From positions 1-64,000 of the forward strand of contig NZ_AGQV01000013.1 in the NCBI RefSeq assembly GCF_000234355.1: 64,000 nt of DNA. Direction: 5' to 3'. The stretch is from Gluconobacter morbifer G707. Lineage in GTDB: Bacteria; Pseudomonadota; Alphaproteobacteria; Acetobacterales; Acetobacteraceae. Position 1 is the first letter of the stretch; every line of letters starts with the position of its first letter. The notes beneath the pieces are model-generated. The model did no database searches and was not told the origin of the DNA. It saw only the letters and a list, made by a program, of their open reading frames with translations. Of the stretch, positions 51,600-61,675 are shown in pieces. A program made the position numbers and the translations under genes.

Positions 51600-54458
51600 A
51601 TGTCCGACAACAGTACCAACAAGACCGATAACGCCTTCAGGGAACAGCAGGACCGCTACCGCGACACCGTCTTTCTGCCTCGCACCGGTTTCCCCATGCG
51701 GGGTGGCCTGCCGAAGCGCGAACCGGAGACGCTCGCCCGCTGGGACGCGACGGACCTAGACGGAAAGATCCGTGACGCCGGGAAGGGACGCCCGGTCTTC
51801 ACGCTGCATGACGGCCCTCCTTACGCCAACGGGCACATTCACATCGGTCATGCGCTGAACAAGATCATGAAGGACGTCATCAACCGGGCGCATCGCATGT
51901 CCGGTTTCGAGGTCCGTTATCTCCCGGGCTGGGACTGTCACGGTCTGCCGATCGAATGGCGCATCGAGGAGCAGTACCGCAAGGCTGGCAAGGACAAGGA
52001 TCAGGTTCCGCTGCTCCAGTTCCGTGCCGAATGCCGCCAGTATGCGGCGGAATGGGTGCAGAAGCAGGCCGAGGATTTCAAGCGCATCGGCGTGCAGGCG
52101 GAATGGACGAACCGTTATGTCACGATGGATTTTGGCTCCGAAGCCAAGATCGTGGACGAAATCGGCAAGTTTCTCCTGAACGGAAGCCTCTATCGCGGCC
52201 TGCGTCCCGTCATGTGGAGCCCGGTCGAAAAGACGGCGCTGGCCGAAGCCGAAATCGAATATCACGACATCGATTCCACGACGATTTTCGTGGCATTTCC
52301 CATCATCAAGGACCCGACGCCGGCGCATGCGCTGACCGGTGTCTCCGCCGTCATCTGGACCACGACGCCCTGGACCATTCCGGCCAACCGTGCGCTCGCC
52401 TACGGGCCGGACATCACCTACGTCGTCCTGCGTGTGGACGAGACGAACGAGAACAGTCTCGTCCCGCAGGGCGCGAAGCTCCTCATTGCGGAAGAACGGG
52501 TTGAGGCCTTCTGCGCGGAAACGGGCATCGTTGCGCACAACATCCTCTACACCCTGCCGGGAAGCGCGCTGAAAGGCGCGGTCTGCGCCCATCCGCTGCG
52601 CGGGCGGGGGTACGAATATGACGTCCCCATGCTGCCGGGGGATTTCGTTACGACCGACGCCGGTACGGGCCTTGTCCACATGGCTCCGTCCCACGGTCAG
52701 GATGACTTCCTGCTCTGCCGGGAATACGGCATCGAAGTCCCGGAACTGGTTCAGGATGACGGCCGCTACGCCCCGTGGGTGCCGCATCTGGAAGGGATCC
52801 ATGTCTTCAAGGCGGCCGATCCGGTCTGCGACCTGCTGACGGAAGCGCGCCAGACCGCCGAACATGACGGCGCTCCTCCGACCGGCCTGATGGGACGCAG
52901 TACGGTCCGCCATTCCTATCCGCATTCCTGGCGGTCCAAGGCGCCGATCATCTTCCGTGCCACGCCGCAATGGTTCATCGCGATGGACGGACAGACGCAT
53001 CTGCGGGAAAAAGCCCTGAGCGCGCTGGACAATGTGACGTTCGTGCCGGAAGCCGCGCGCCGCCGTCTGACCTCCATGATCGAACAGCGGCCCGACTGGT
53101 GCATTTCCCGCCAGCGCGCCTGGGGCGTGCCGATTGCCGTCTTCGTCGAGAAGCGGACGGGTGAGGTCCTGCGTGATGCCGCAGTCATGCAGCGCATCGT
53201 GGACGCTTTCCGCACGCATGGAGCTGACATCTGGTATTCCGCCGACCCGGCCACCTTTCTTGGCCCGGATCGCAATGCCGAGGATTACGAGCAGGTCTTT
53301 GACATCGTGGATGTCTGGTTCGAGAGCGGTTCCTCCCATCGCTTCGATCTGGGGCAGGAGGGACTGAACTTCCCGGCGGATGTCTATCTGGAAGGTTCGG
53401 ACCAGCATCGCGGCTGGTTCCAGTCCTCCCTGCTGGAAAGCGTCGGTACGCTCGGTGTCGCGCCTTACAGGGCGCTGGTGACGAACGGGTTCGTGCTGGA
53501 CGAGCAGGGCCGCAAGATGTCCAAATCCCTGGGCAATGTGGTCGCACCGAAGGATGTGACGGAAAAGCTCGGTGCGGACATCCTGCGCCTGTGGGTCCTG
53601 AATTCCGATACGAACGAAGACCTGCGCATTGGCAACGAGATCCTCAAGCAGCAGGGCGAACTATACCGTCGCCTGCGCAACACCCTGCGCTGGCTGCTGG
53701 GCGCTCTGGACGGATTCACGGAAGAAGAAGCCGTGCCTTATGCCGAGCTGCCTCCGCTGGAGCAGTACATCCTGCACCGCCTGTCCGAACTGCGGGGCCT
53801 GATCTCGCGTGCGGTTGAGACGCATCAGTGGGTTGGTGTCTATCCGGCGCTCCATGGATTCTGCACCACGGATCTGTCGGCGTTCTATTTCGACATCCGC
53901 AAGGATGCGATCTATTGCGATGCATTGTCCGATCCGACGCGCTGCGCTGCGCGGACGGTGCTGGATATCCTGCATCGCGCGCTCTGCACCTGGCTGGCGC
54001 CTGTGCTGGTCTTTACGGCGGAAGAAGCCTGGGGCGCGCGGTTTGGCGATGACGAGAGCGTTCATCTGGCCCAGTTCTTCGAGCCGCAAGCCGAATGGCT
54101 CAACCCGGAACTTGGCAACCACTGGGATGATATCCGGGCCTACCGCCGTCTGGTGACGACGGAATTGGAAACGGCCCGACGCAACGGGGTGATCGGATCG
54201 TCGCTGGAAGCCAGCGTCACGCTGCCCATGTCGCAGGAGGAAGCCGAGAAATTCGGTGTGGTGGACTGGGCGGAACTGCTCATCACCTCCCATGCCGAAA
54301 TCGAGCTGCTGCCCGGTGAAACGGTGCATGGCGGTCCGCAGGTCGAACGCGCGCCGGGCCATAAATGTGCCCGGTGCTGGAAAGTCCTGCCGGATGTCGG
54401 CACGAACCCCGCGCATCCGGCGCTGTGCTGCCGCTGTGCGGACGTGGTGGACGGCTGA
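51600..54458 (+). CDS. ileS: Isoleucine-tRNA ligase
   Basis: A class I aminoacyl-tRNA synthetase of 952 residues. The HIGH motif is HIHIGH at 79-84, and KMSKS is at 639-643. The editing domain lies between them, with TWTTTPWTIPANR-like WTTTPWTIPANR. The C-terminal zinc site is CARCW plus CCRC. It is preceded by a 220-bp region with no clear T-box or other riboswitch. It overlaps lspA by one base, the usual ileS-lspA pair. Confidence 0.97.
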   Translation: MSDNSTNKTDNAFREQQDRYRDTVFLPRTGFPMRGGLPKREPETLARWDATDLDGKIRDAGKGRPVFTLHDGPPYANGHIHIGHALNKIMKDVINRAHRMSGFEVRYLPGWDCHGLPIEWRIEEQYRKAGKDKDQVPLLQFRAECRQYAAEWVQKQAEDFKRIGVQAEWTNRYVTMDFGSEAKIVDEIGKFLLNGSLYRGLRPVMWSPVEKTALAEAEIEYHDIDSTTIFVAFPIIKDPTPAHALTGVSAVIWTTTPWTIPANRALAYGPDITYVVLRVDETNENSLVPQGAKLLIAEERVEAFCAETGIVAHNILYTLPGSALKGAVCAHPLRGRGYEYDVPMLPGDFVTTDAGTGLVHMAPSHGQDDFLLCREYGIEVPELVQDDGRYAPWVPHLEGIHVFKAADPVCDLLTEARQTAEHDGAPPTGLMGRSTVRHSYPHSWRSKAPIIFRATPQWFIAMDGQTHLREKALSALDNVTFVPEAARRRLTSMIEQRPDWCISRQRAWGVPIAVFVEKRTGEVLRDAAVMQRIVDAFRTHGADIWYSADPATFLGPDRNAEDYEQVFDIVDVWFESGSSHRFDLGQEGLNFPADVYLEGSDQHRGWFQSSLLESVGTLGVAPYRALVTNGFVLDEQGRKMSKSLGNVVAPKDVTEKLGADILRLWVLNSDTNEDLRIGNEILKQQGELYRRLRNTLRWLLGALDGFTEEEAVPYAELPPLEQYILHRLSELRGLISRAVETHQWVGVYPALHGFCTTDLSAFYFDIRKDAIYCDALSDPTRCAARTVLDILHRALCTWLAPVLVFTAEEAWGARFGDDESVHLAQFFEPQAEWLNPELGNHWDDIRAYRRLVTTELETARRNGVIGSSLEASVTLPMSQEEAEKFGVVDWAELLITSHAEIELLPGETVHGGPQVERAPGHKCARCWKVLPDVGTNPAHPALCCRCADVVDG

Positions 54459-54979
54459 TGGCGCCTGTCCGTTCCGACAGGGCCCGTCTGCGCCGTTCTG
54501 CGCTGGGGCTGCTTCTGCTGGTTCTGGTCCTTGGGTTGGATCAGGCCAGCAAGGACTGGATCCTGTATGTCTATCATCTGCCGGATCGCGGATCTGTTCC
54601 GATTCTGCCATTCCTGAACTTCACCATGGTCTGGAACCATGCCGTGACCTTCGGCATGTTCGGTGGGCTCGGTGCGCGGGGGCCGTGGGTGTTCTGCACG
54701 GTTTCACTGATTGCCGTCGTGCTCCTGCTCTGGACCATGACCCGGACGAAGCGTGTGCTGGTGGCCGGGGCCTGTGGCGCAATCGCGGGCGGGGCCATTG
54801 GCAACGTCATTGACCGCCTCCGTTACGGTGCCGTTGTGGACTTTCTGCATGCCCATGCCTTTGGCTGGTCCTGGTACGTTTTTAACGTTGCGGATTCGGG
54901 GATTGTCTGCGGCGTGGTGGTCTGGCTGATCGACTCTCTTCTGGCGGAGCGGCAGGCTGCGACGGGGCAGGGGCATTGA
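54458..54979 (+). CDS. lspA: Lipoprotein signal peptidase
   Basis: An inner-membrane aspartyl protease of 173 residues that cuts signal peptides from prolipoproteins. Four membrane helices are visible. The catalytic Asp residues are in NVIDRLRYGAVVDF and NVADSGI. ATG at 54458 overlaps the ileS stop. The next gene encodes a lipoprotein that it may process. Confidence 0.95.
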   Translation: MAPVRSDRARLRRSALGLLLLVLVLGLDQASKDWILYVYHLPDRGSVPILPFLNFTMVWNHAVTFGMFGGLGARGPWVFCTVSLIAVVLLLWTMTRTKRVLVAGACGAIAGGAIGNVIDRLRYGAVVDFLHAHAFGWSWYVFNVADSGIVCGVVVWLIDSLLAERQAATGQGH

Positions 54980-55022
54980 GGAACTTGCCCCCGCGCGATG
55001 CGGACTGTAGGAGTGTTCCATC

Positions 55023-55595
55023 ATGACCGCGTCCCAGGGGCTCTCCATGCGTCGTTACCGTCTCTCTGCCGCCCGTCTCAGCGCCCGGATGGGTGTCGTT
55101 GCTTCTGTGGGGCTACTGCTTTCCGGCTGTTCCGGCAGCGATGTTTCGCGCGCCCTAGGGCTCCAGCGTTCCATGCCGGACGAATATACCGTCACCACGC
55201 GTGCACCACTTTCGATGCCGCCTTCGGAAAAGATGCAGCTTCCCGGCGCCGCCGATGCGCACCGTCCGGATGAAAGCCCCCGGATGCAGGCGCTCGAAAC
55301 CCTGTCTCCCGATACGGCGGTGCATCCCAACGTGGGAAGCAACAGCCCCGGGCAGTCCGCTCTCGTCGGGCAGGTGGACAAGTCGGCGGAAGGGCCGAAC
55401 AACGCCGAACTGGGCGCGGCTGATGCGGGCTTCGTGGACAACATTATGTTCTGGAAGGGCGGCTCCGCCGGTTCCGTCGTCGATGGGGACGCCGAAAACC
55501 GTCGTATCCGTGAGAATTCCGCCCTTGGACGCAATGCGGCCACCGGAGCGACGCCGACTGTCCGCAAGAAAGGCCGTGTCCTCGGCGTCTTCTGA
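55023..55595 (+). CDS. DUF3035 (BamF-like) lipoprotein
   Basis: A 190-residue protein with a signal and lipobox LSGC (Cys near residue 36). PDEYTVTTRAPLSMPPSEK is the DUF3035 mark, found in BamF-like lipoproteins of alphaproteobacteria. These join the outer-membrane beta-barrel assembly complex. The rest is low in complexity. An internal ATG at 55047 (MRRYRL) is another possible start and gives a better signal peptide. Confidence 0.78.
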   Translation: MTASQGLSMRRYRLSAARLSARMGVVASVGLLLSGCSGSDVSRALGLQRSMPDEYTVTTRAPLSMPPSEKMQLPGAADAHRPDESPRMQALETLSPDTAVHPNVGSNSPGQSALVGQVDKSAEGPNNAELGAADAGFVDNIMFWKGGSAGSVVDGDAENRRIRENSALGRNAATGATPTVRKKGRVLGVF

Positions 55596-55681
55596 TCCCG
55601 GAAACGCTGTCTTCCATATCCGGCGTCTCTCAGGGATGCCGGCGGAACGATCTGCTGCCGTCCAGATCATGAAGGACCGTC

Positions 55682-57559
55682 ATGTCTGAGACTTCTTCCC
55701 CCCGTTCCAGCATCCGTCGTCTTTCCGGGCATGTCATTGACCTGATCGCCGCAGGCGAGGTCATCGAGCGGCCAGCCGCAGCCCTGAAGGAACTGGTCGA
55801 GAACGCCATTGACGCGGGGGCGACGCGCATTTCCGTCGCACTCCGGGGTGGCGGAACGGATCGGATCGACGTCACCGACAATGGCTGCGGCATGACGCCC
55901 GCTGAGCTTGAACTGGCGGTCGAGCGTCACTGTACTTCCAAATTGCATGACGAGCATCTGGTCCAGATCCGCACGCTCGGCTTCCGGGGCGAGGCCCTGC
56001 CGTCCATCGGAGCGAGCGCCCGTCTTTCCATCACGTCCCGCACGCCGGACGCGGACACGGCCTGGTGCCTGAGGGTGGACGGCGGTGTCATCACGCCACC
56101 GCAGCCCGCATCCGGTCCGGCTGGCACGCGGATCGTCGTCACGGACCTGTTTTTCGCCACGCCCGCGCGCCGCAAGTTCCTCAAAAGTGCACGGGTGGAG
56201 GGTGGCCATGCCGAATCCGTGATGCGGCGTCTGGCCCTGTCCGCGCCGCATTGCGCCATGCGGGTGACGATGGATGACAGGCTCCTGTTCGATCTTCCGG
56301 AACAGAGCCCGATCGCCCGGACCGCCGCCATCCTGGATACGACGCCCGAAATGCTCCTGCTGCTGGACGAGCAGCGCGGCGCCGTGCGGCTGTCCGGTTT
56401 TGCCTGCGGACCGGCCCGGACGCGCGCCACCGGGGCCGGGCAGTTCATTCTCGTCAACAACCGCCCCGTCACGGATCCGATGCTCAGGACCGCCATTCGC
56501 GTGGCCTATCGTCCCGTGATCGAGCGGGGGCGTTTTCCCGTCATGGCGCTGCATCTGAAGGTCCCGCTGGAGCGGCTGGACGTGAACGTCCATCCCGCCA
56601 AGACGGAACTCCGTTTTGCCGATGAAGCAGAGGTCCGAAGTCTCGTGATCGGTGGTCTGGGGCGGGCGCTGGGGCATGGGTCCAGCAGGGGCGGCGGACT
56701 GCATGCCAGCTTTGGCAGTCGCCCGCGTCCCTCCATTGCCTATCCGCCCCGACCGGACAGGGCGGCCTTGGAAGAGCGTCTGCCGGCCTTTACGGCGGAG
56801 CAGGATGAACAAGACGGGACGCCTTTGCCTCCTGCGTCCTCGGCCATTTTCGTTTCGTCGGACGTCAGCCTGCCGCGCCGTGAGGGCTTTGCCGAGACGG
56901 ATCAGGAATTTGCGCCTGCGGCCCGCGTCCCGCGCCAGCCTGAAGCGCTGGATGCCGCTTTTCCGCTGGGCGCTGCCATCGCACAAGTTTTCGACACCTA
57001 CATTATCGCCGTGGCTCCGGACGGTGATCTCGTCCTCGTGGACCAGCATGCGGCCCATGAACGCCTGACGCATGAGCGCCTGCGCGCGCAGTACGCCAGC
57101 GGGCACCTTCGGTCACAGGCGCTTCTGCTGCCCGAGGTCGTGGATCTGCCGCGCCGGGAAGCCGAGGCGCTCCTGGCCTGCACGGAAGACCTCTCGAAAC
57201 TGGGGATCGAACTGGAATCCTTCGGTCCGGGCAGCGTCCTGCTTCGTTCCGTGCCGGCCCTTCTGGGCACGAAGGACGTACAGGGGCTGCTGCGGGACAT
57301 TGCGGATGAACTCGCGGATGATCCTGCCCTCGATGCAGGCAGTACGGACAGCTTTTCCCATCGTCTGGACGCAGTGATCGCGCGGATGGCCTGTCACGGC
57401 AGCATCAGGGCGGGCCGTCGGCTCAAGCCGGAAGAAATGGATGCCCTTCTGCGCGAAATGGAACGGACGCCACGCGCCAATACCTGTTCACACGGAAGGC
57501 CAACATGGCTGAAATTGACCCGTAATGAACTTGAACGCCTTTTTGGTCGCGTTAAATAA
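55682..57559 (+). CDS. mutL: DNA mismatch repair protein MutL
   Basis: A 625-residue protein with the GHKL ATPase at the N-terminus: VIERPAAALKELVENAIDAG, DNGCGM and GFRGEALPSIGASARL. The transducer domain covers about residues 215-330. The C-terminal dimer domain starts near 430, after a variable linker. It lacks the DQHAxxER-type endonuclease metal motif but has VDQHAAHERLTHERLRAQ, typical of the dimer domain. It is intact. This matters here, because loss of mismatch repair would favour run-length changes such as those seen in the window. Confidence 0.95.
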   Translation: MSETSSPRSSIRRLSGHVIDLIAAGEVIERPAAALKELVENAIDAGATRISVALRGGGTDRIDVTDNGCGMTPAELELAVERHCTSKLHDEHLVQIRTLGFRGEALPSIGASARLSITSRTPDADTAWCLRVDGGVITPPQPASGPAGTRIVVTDLFFATPARRKFLKSARVEGGHAESVMRRLALSAPHCAMRVTMDDRLLFDLPEQSPIARTAAILDTTPEMLLLLDEQRGAVRLSGFACGPARTRATGAGQFILVNNRPVTDPMLRTAIRVAYRPVIERGRFPVMALHLKVPLERLDVNVHPAKTELRFADEAEVRSLVIGGLGRALGHGSSRGGGLHASFGSRPRPSIAYPPRPDRAALEERLPAFTAEQDEQDGTPLPPASSAIFVSSDVSLPRREGFAETDQEFAPAARVPRQPEALDAAFPLGAAIAQVFDTYIIAVAPDGDLVLVDQHAAHERLTHERLRAQYASGHLRSQALLLPEVVDLPRREAEALLACTEDLSKLGIELESFGPGSVLLRSVPALLGTKDVQGLLRDIADELADDPALDAGSTDSFSHRLDAVIARMACHGSIRAGRRLKPEEMDALLREMERTPRANTCSHGRPTWLKLTRNELERLFGRVK

Positions 57560-57640
57560 CACAGAAGCTTGAAATACGGCTGAAGCATCCGTGTGCTAGA
57601 TGCAGTGCCAATAACTTTGCCGGAAGGGATAGACAATAGT

Positions 57641-59371
57641 ATGTCAGCGCCATCACGGGCAAACACAAAGGCCGAAAAAGCATCGTTTATTCATTCTTTA
57701 CGGAATGTCGTTGGTAAAAGACATGTTCTGACCCGTCCGGGCGCTACGTACCGCTTCCGGAAAGGCTTCCGCTTCGGAATGGGGAACGTGCTTGCTGTCG
57801 TGCGCCCTGCCAACCTGATCGAACTGTGGCACACCGCCAGGCTCTGCGCGGAAAGTGACCGGATCATCATCATGCAGGCCGCCAATACCGGCCTGACAGG
57901 TGGTTCCACCCCGGATGGCAATGACTATGACCGGGACATCGTCATCATCAGCACAAACCGTCTTGATGGTATTCATCTGATTGGTGGCGGAAAACAGGTT
58001 GTCTGTCTGCCCGGCTCGACTTTGCATGACCTTGAAGAGAAACTGGCGAAGGTCGGACGCGAGCCGCATTCCGTCATCGGGTCGTCCTGTATCGGGGCTT
58101 CCGTTCTCGGCGGTGTCAGCAACAACTCGGGCGGCGCGCTCCTTCAGCGTGGTCCGGCCTATACGGAGATGGCGCTGTTCGGCCAGATGGGGGAGGACGG
58201 GAAACTCCAGCTCGTCAATCATCTGGGCATCCGGCTGACCGGCGAGCCGGAACAGATCCTTTCTGCTGTTCAGGAAGGTCGGCTGGTGGACAGCACCGTG
58301 GACTGGAACGCGGGCCGCGGTCACGACGCCAGCTACGCCACGCATGTGCGCGAGGTCGATGCCGACACGCCGGCCCGGTACAATGCCGATCCGCATCGCT
58401 GGTACGAGGCTTCGGGCTGTGCGGGCAAGCTGGTCGTGTTCGCCGTGCGGCTGGATACGTTCGAGGCGGCGAAGAACCCCGCGGTCTTCTACATCGGTAC
58501 CAACAACACCAGCGACCTCGAAGACCTGCGCCGTCACATGCTGACGCATTTCGATGAGCTGCCGATCGCCGGCGAATACATCCATCGCGATGCGTTCAAT
58601 ATTGCGGAGGAATATGGCAAGGATACTTTTGCCGTTATCCGCTATTTCGGCACGCGCTATCTGCCGATGTTCTTCAGCATGAAGTCCCGTTTCGATGTAC
58701 TGGCGCAGCGTCTGCCGCTCATTCCCAGTCATTTCAGTGATCTGGCGATGCAGTTCTTCAGCCGCTTCCTGCCCAAGCAGCTTCCGAAGCGGATGTGTGA
58801 CTACCGGGACCGCTTCGAGCACCATCTGATGCTCAAGGTTGCCGCTGATCTGACGGATGAAACCCGCCAGTATCTGACCGAATGGGCCTCCAGCACGGGC
58901 GGGGAGTTTTTCGAATGTATGCCGGATGAAGGCAAGCGTGCGTTCCTGCACCGTTTTGCCGCCGCTGGCGCCGCCGTCCGTTACCGTGCGGTCCATACAA
59001 AAACGGCCGAAGACATTGTGGCGCTCGACGTGGCTCTGCGCCGGAATGACCGGGACTGGTTCGAGACCCTTCCGGAAGATATCCAAGACAAGCTCATCGT
59101 CAATCTCTATTATGGCCACTTCTTCTGCCACGTAATGCACCAGGATTACGTGGTGAAGAAAGGCTTCAGCGCCATGGAGGTTGAACATTCCATGCTGCCG
59201 GGTCTGGACGCCCGTGGGGCGCGCTACCCGGCGGAGCACAACGTCGGTCATCTCTACAAGGCGCCGGACGAGATGATTGCGCATTATCGCAGTCTAGATC
59301 CGTGCAACTGCTTCAATCCGGGGATCGGCATTTCCACCAAGAAGCGCAACTGGGTGGCGGAGAGCGTCTGA
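57641..59371 (+). CDS. dld: Quinone-dependent D-lactate dehydrogenase
   Basis: A 576-residue membrane-associated flavoprotein that oxidises D-lactate and feeds electrons to ubiquinone. The FAD-binding (PCMH) domain includes NTGLTGGSTPDGNDYDR and GSSCIGASVLGGVSNNSGG. The C-terminal part is the Dld membrane-binding region with many basic residues. ATG at 57641 (MSAPSRANTK) was chosen over an upstream GTG. It ends 21 bp before the converging copper-type receptor. Such oxidases are typical of acetic acid bacteria. Confidence 0.93.
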   Translation: MSAPSRANTKAEKASFIHSLRNVVGKRHVLTRPGATYRFRKGFRFGMGNVLAVVRPANLIELWHTARLCAESDRIIIMQAANTGLTGGSTPDGNDYDRDIVIISTNRLDGIHLIGGGKQVVCLPGSTLHDLEEKLAKVGREPHSVIGSSCIGASVLGGVSNNSGGALLQRGPAYTEMALFGQMGEDGKLQLVNHLGIRLTGEPEQILSAVQEGRLVDSTVDWNAGRGHDASYATHVREVDADTPARYNADPHRWYEASGCAGKLVVFAVRLDTFEAAKNPAVFYIGTNNTSDLEDLRRHMLTHFDELPIAGEYIHRDAFNIAEEYGKDTFAVIRYFGTRYLPMFFSMKSRFDVLAQRLPLIPSHFSDLAMQFFSRFLPKQLPKRMCDYRDRFEHHLMLKVAADLTDETRQYLTEWASSTGGEFFECMPDEGKRAFLHRFAAAGAAVRYRAVHTKTAEDIVALDVALRRNDRDWFETLPEDIQDKLIVNLYYGHFFCHVMHQDYVVKKGFSAMEVEHSMLPGLDARGARYPAEHNVGHLYKAPDEMIAHYRSLDPCNCFNPGIGISTKKRNWVAESV

Positions 59372-59392
59372 CCCGCTCCCGCGTTCTTCGCG

Positions 59393-61543
59393 TCAGAAGG
59401 AGGCGGTCAGGTTCATGTTGAACGACCGCCCCATGCCCGGCAACGGCCCCAGAATACCCGTCGCGTCATAATCGCCCAGTGAGAGGCCGCCGAGCGGCAG
59501 GTAATATTTCTGGTTCAGCACATTGGCCAGTTCCGCATTGAGCGTGAAATACCGCCATTTGTAGCTTCCTCCCAGACCCAGAAGAGCATAGCCGGGCGTG
59601 CGCGGTTCATTGCGCAGCCAGTCCACCGTGCTTTTGGATTTCACCAGCGTGACCTCCACGCGGCCGGTCCAGTTCTCATAGGTCTCATGCACGCCGATGA
59701 CACCATTTGTTGGCATCTGATGGTACAGGCCGGAATGCGTGACCAGATCCTGGCCCCGCACCCAGTTGACGTTCCCGACCAGTTCTCCCCGTCCGAAGGC
59801 CTTCGTCTCCCAGAGCCGGAGGGCGCCCGACGCATTGATGCCATAGCTCTGGGCATTGTGATTGACGAAGCGGAGCATGGACAGGCCGTTCGAGAAGCTC
59901 CCGATCCGGCGGACGTTTATGTAGTTGTGGGTGTAGGTGTAATAGGGCTGGATCTTCACGTCCCACCGCTTCGCAGGGGTAGGATCATGCCAGTTGATCG
60001 TCACGCTGGCGGTATTGGCGACTTCCGGCGTCAGGTTGAGGTTGCCCACATACCCGTTTCCGTCGCCGAACCACCCGATCATGCGTGTGGACATGCTGCC
60101 CATGCCCCAGGCATAGCGCTCATACAGGTTCGGGGAACGTGTCTTGCGGGCATAGCCGCCCTCGATGGTCAGGCTGTCGAGCGGATGCCAGCGGCCGGTG
60201 GCCGTGACGTCGAAATTCACATCCGTCCGTGCGCGTGATGCCGCGTTGAATGCTTTTGCCGCCATGGTGTCGGCCATGGACATCATGCCTGTCCAGGAAT
60301 AGGGCGCGACCTGCCCCGTATTCATCATGACCAGATCACTGCGAAATCCGAGCTGCGTCGAAAAGCGGGGGAGCCACTGTGCGTCCCATTCCGCGTAATG
60401 ACCCAGACGGTCCCGGTGGCCGTTATTGATGTTGTGGAAGGTTCCCGGCCCCATCATCATGCTGCCCTGAAGGGGCGGCCACCAGTCATTCAGGCCGTTA
60501 TGATCAAAGGAACTGCCGAGGGTCAGCTTATGTTTCAGACCCAGCGGAATGGTGGCTTTCAGGGCATATCCCGCCGTCCGCTCATCCGTGTTCATGGGCA
60601 TACCGGTCGTGGCGGAGTGGCCGCCCTTGTCATCCAGCATATCCATGACATGCGAGACACGCTGCCAGAAGCCACGAGCTTCCAGCGTGCCCCAGTTGAA
60701 ATCCCCCTTGTATTTCCCGTTCAGGAAGGTGGAGCGGTTGTTCGTCATGTCCATGTACTGGTTGGGAAACCCCTCGTAAGGGATGTCCTGCTGACCGAAG
60801 GTCAGGGCCAGAAGGTGATTGGCCTTCTTTACTCCCAGTGTGACGGCATGGTTGAAGCTCAGGTAATCCGTTGAACGCACCTGCTGGTCGTTCCCGCCCG
60901 AACGGTAGTCGCTGGCATGGGAATAGGAGGCGGTGTAACGCAGGCTGAGCGTGTCATTCGCAACGGTCAGGGAGCCGGAGGCGCCGGAGCCACCGCCATT
61001 GCTGCGATAATCACCCCGCACGTGGCCGGTGACGAGGATATTGCCGCTCTGGGCGAATTGCGGGTCCCTGCGTTCGATCTGGACCGTGCCGCCCGTGCTG
61101 TCACCGCCAATGCTGACCGGGGTGATCCCCGCAATGGCGACCGCTTTGGAAACACTGTCCGGGTCCACATAGGACATGGCGGGGTTCATGTGGTTGGGGC
61201 AGGCGGCGGCGATCCGCATTCCGTCCACTTCCGTCGCCACGCGGTCATCCGCCATCCCGTTCAGGACGGGCAGGGCGGACACTCCTCCTGCCGAATAGGT
61301 GCTGTATCCCAGCGACTGGTCTAGCAGATGCGCGGTATCGGCGCTTGTGGTCTGGGGATGGTGCACGCCGGTGACGGTCAGCTGTTCGGCGGCTGTCGCT
61401 TCCACATCCGTTGTGGAAGTCTGTGCAGTCTGTGGTGTGGATACGCTCTGGGCCGCAGCCAGAACAGGCAGCGCGCATCCCACGATGAAAACGGACATGG
61501 CGTGCAGGCGACGCCAGCCCTCGGCTCTGGAAACCGGGATCAT
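59393..61543 (-). CDS. TonB-dependent receptor, copper-type (OprC/NosA-like)
   Basis: A 716-residue outer-membrane receptor with signal (MSVFIVGCALPVLAAAQ). The plug contains ACPNHMNPAMSYVDP at about residues 114-128, the Cys/His/Met motif typical of copper-linked OprC/NosA receptors. Met-rich segments follow (SWTGMMSMADTMAAK; GSMMMGPGTF). The barrel ends in RSFNMNLTASF. GAGGA lies about 9 bp before ATG 61543. The next upstream gene encodes a His/Met-rich protein, which supports a copper role. Copper as ligand is inferred. Confidence 0.82.
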   Translation of the reverse strand: MIPVSRAEGWRRLHAMSVFIVGCALPVLAAAQSVSTPQTAQTSTTDVEATAAEQLTVTGVHHPQTTSADTAHLLDQSLGYSTYSAGGVSALPVLNGMADDRVATEVDGMRIAAACPNHMNPAMSYVDPDSVSKAVAIAGITPVSIGGDSTGGTVQIERRDPQFAQSGNILVTGHVRGDYRSNGGGSGASGSLTVANDTLSLRYTASYSHASDYRSGGNDQQVRSTDYLSFNHAVTLGVKKANHLLALTFGQQDIPYEGFPNQYMDMTNNRSTFLNGKYKGDFNWGTLEARGFWQRVSHVMDMLDDKGGHSATTGMPMNTDERTAGYALKATIPLGLKHKLTLGSSFDHNGLNDWWPPLQGSMMMGPGTFHNINNGHRDRLGHYAEWDAQWLPRFSTQLGFRSDLVMMNTGQVAPYSWTGMMSMADTMAAKAFNAASRARTDVNFDVTATGRWHPLDSLTIEGGYARKTRSPNLYERYAWGMGSMSTRMIGWFGDGNGYVGNLNLTPEVANTASVTINWHDPTPAKRWDVKIQPYYTYTHNYINVRRIGSFSNGLSMLRFVNHNAQSYGINASGALRLWETKAFGRGELVGNVNWVRGQDLVTHSGLYHQMPTNGVIGVHETYENWTGRVEVTLVKSKSTVDWLRNEPRTPGYALLGLGGSYKWRYFTLNAELANVLNQKYYLPLGGLSLGDYDATGILGPLPGMGRSFNMNLTASF

Positions 61544-61675
61544 GATCCATTGTCCTCAGCGGTGCTGAAAGAACCGGCCAAGGCGGATCATCTCCCGGTG
61601 CGCACGGATTTCTCCTGTAAAAAGGGGAAAAGCACGTGCCGGTGACGATCCTGCCGCAGCCGGAAAGACGTTCGT

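Noticed and set aside
51756-53408. Minus-strand frame of 550 codons opposite ileS
   Set aside because: ileS is complete with HIGH and KMSKS. The antisense frame is a codon-bias artefact.
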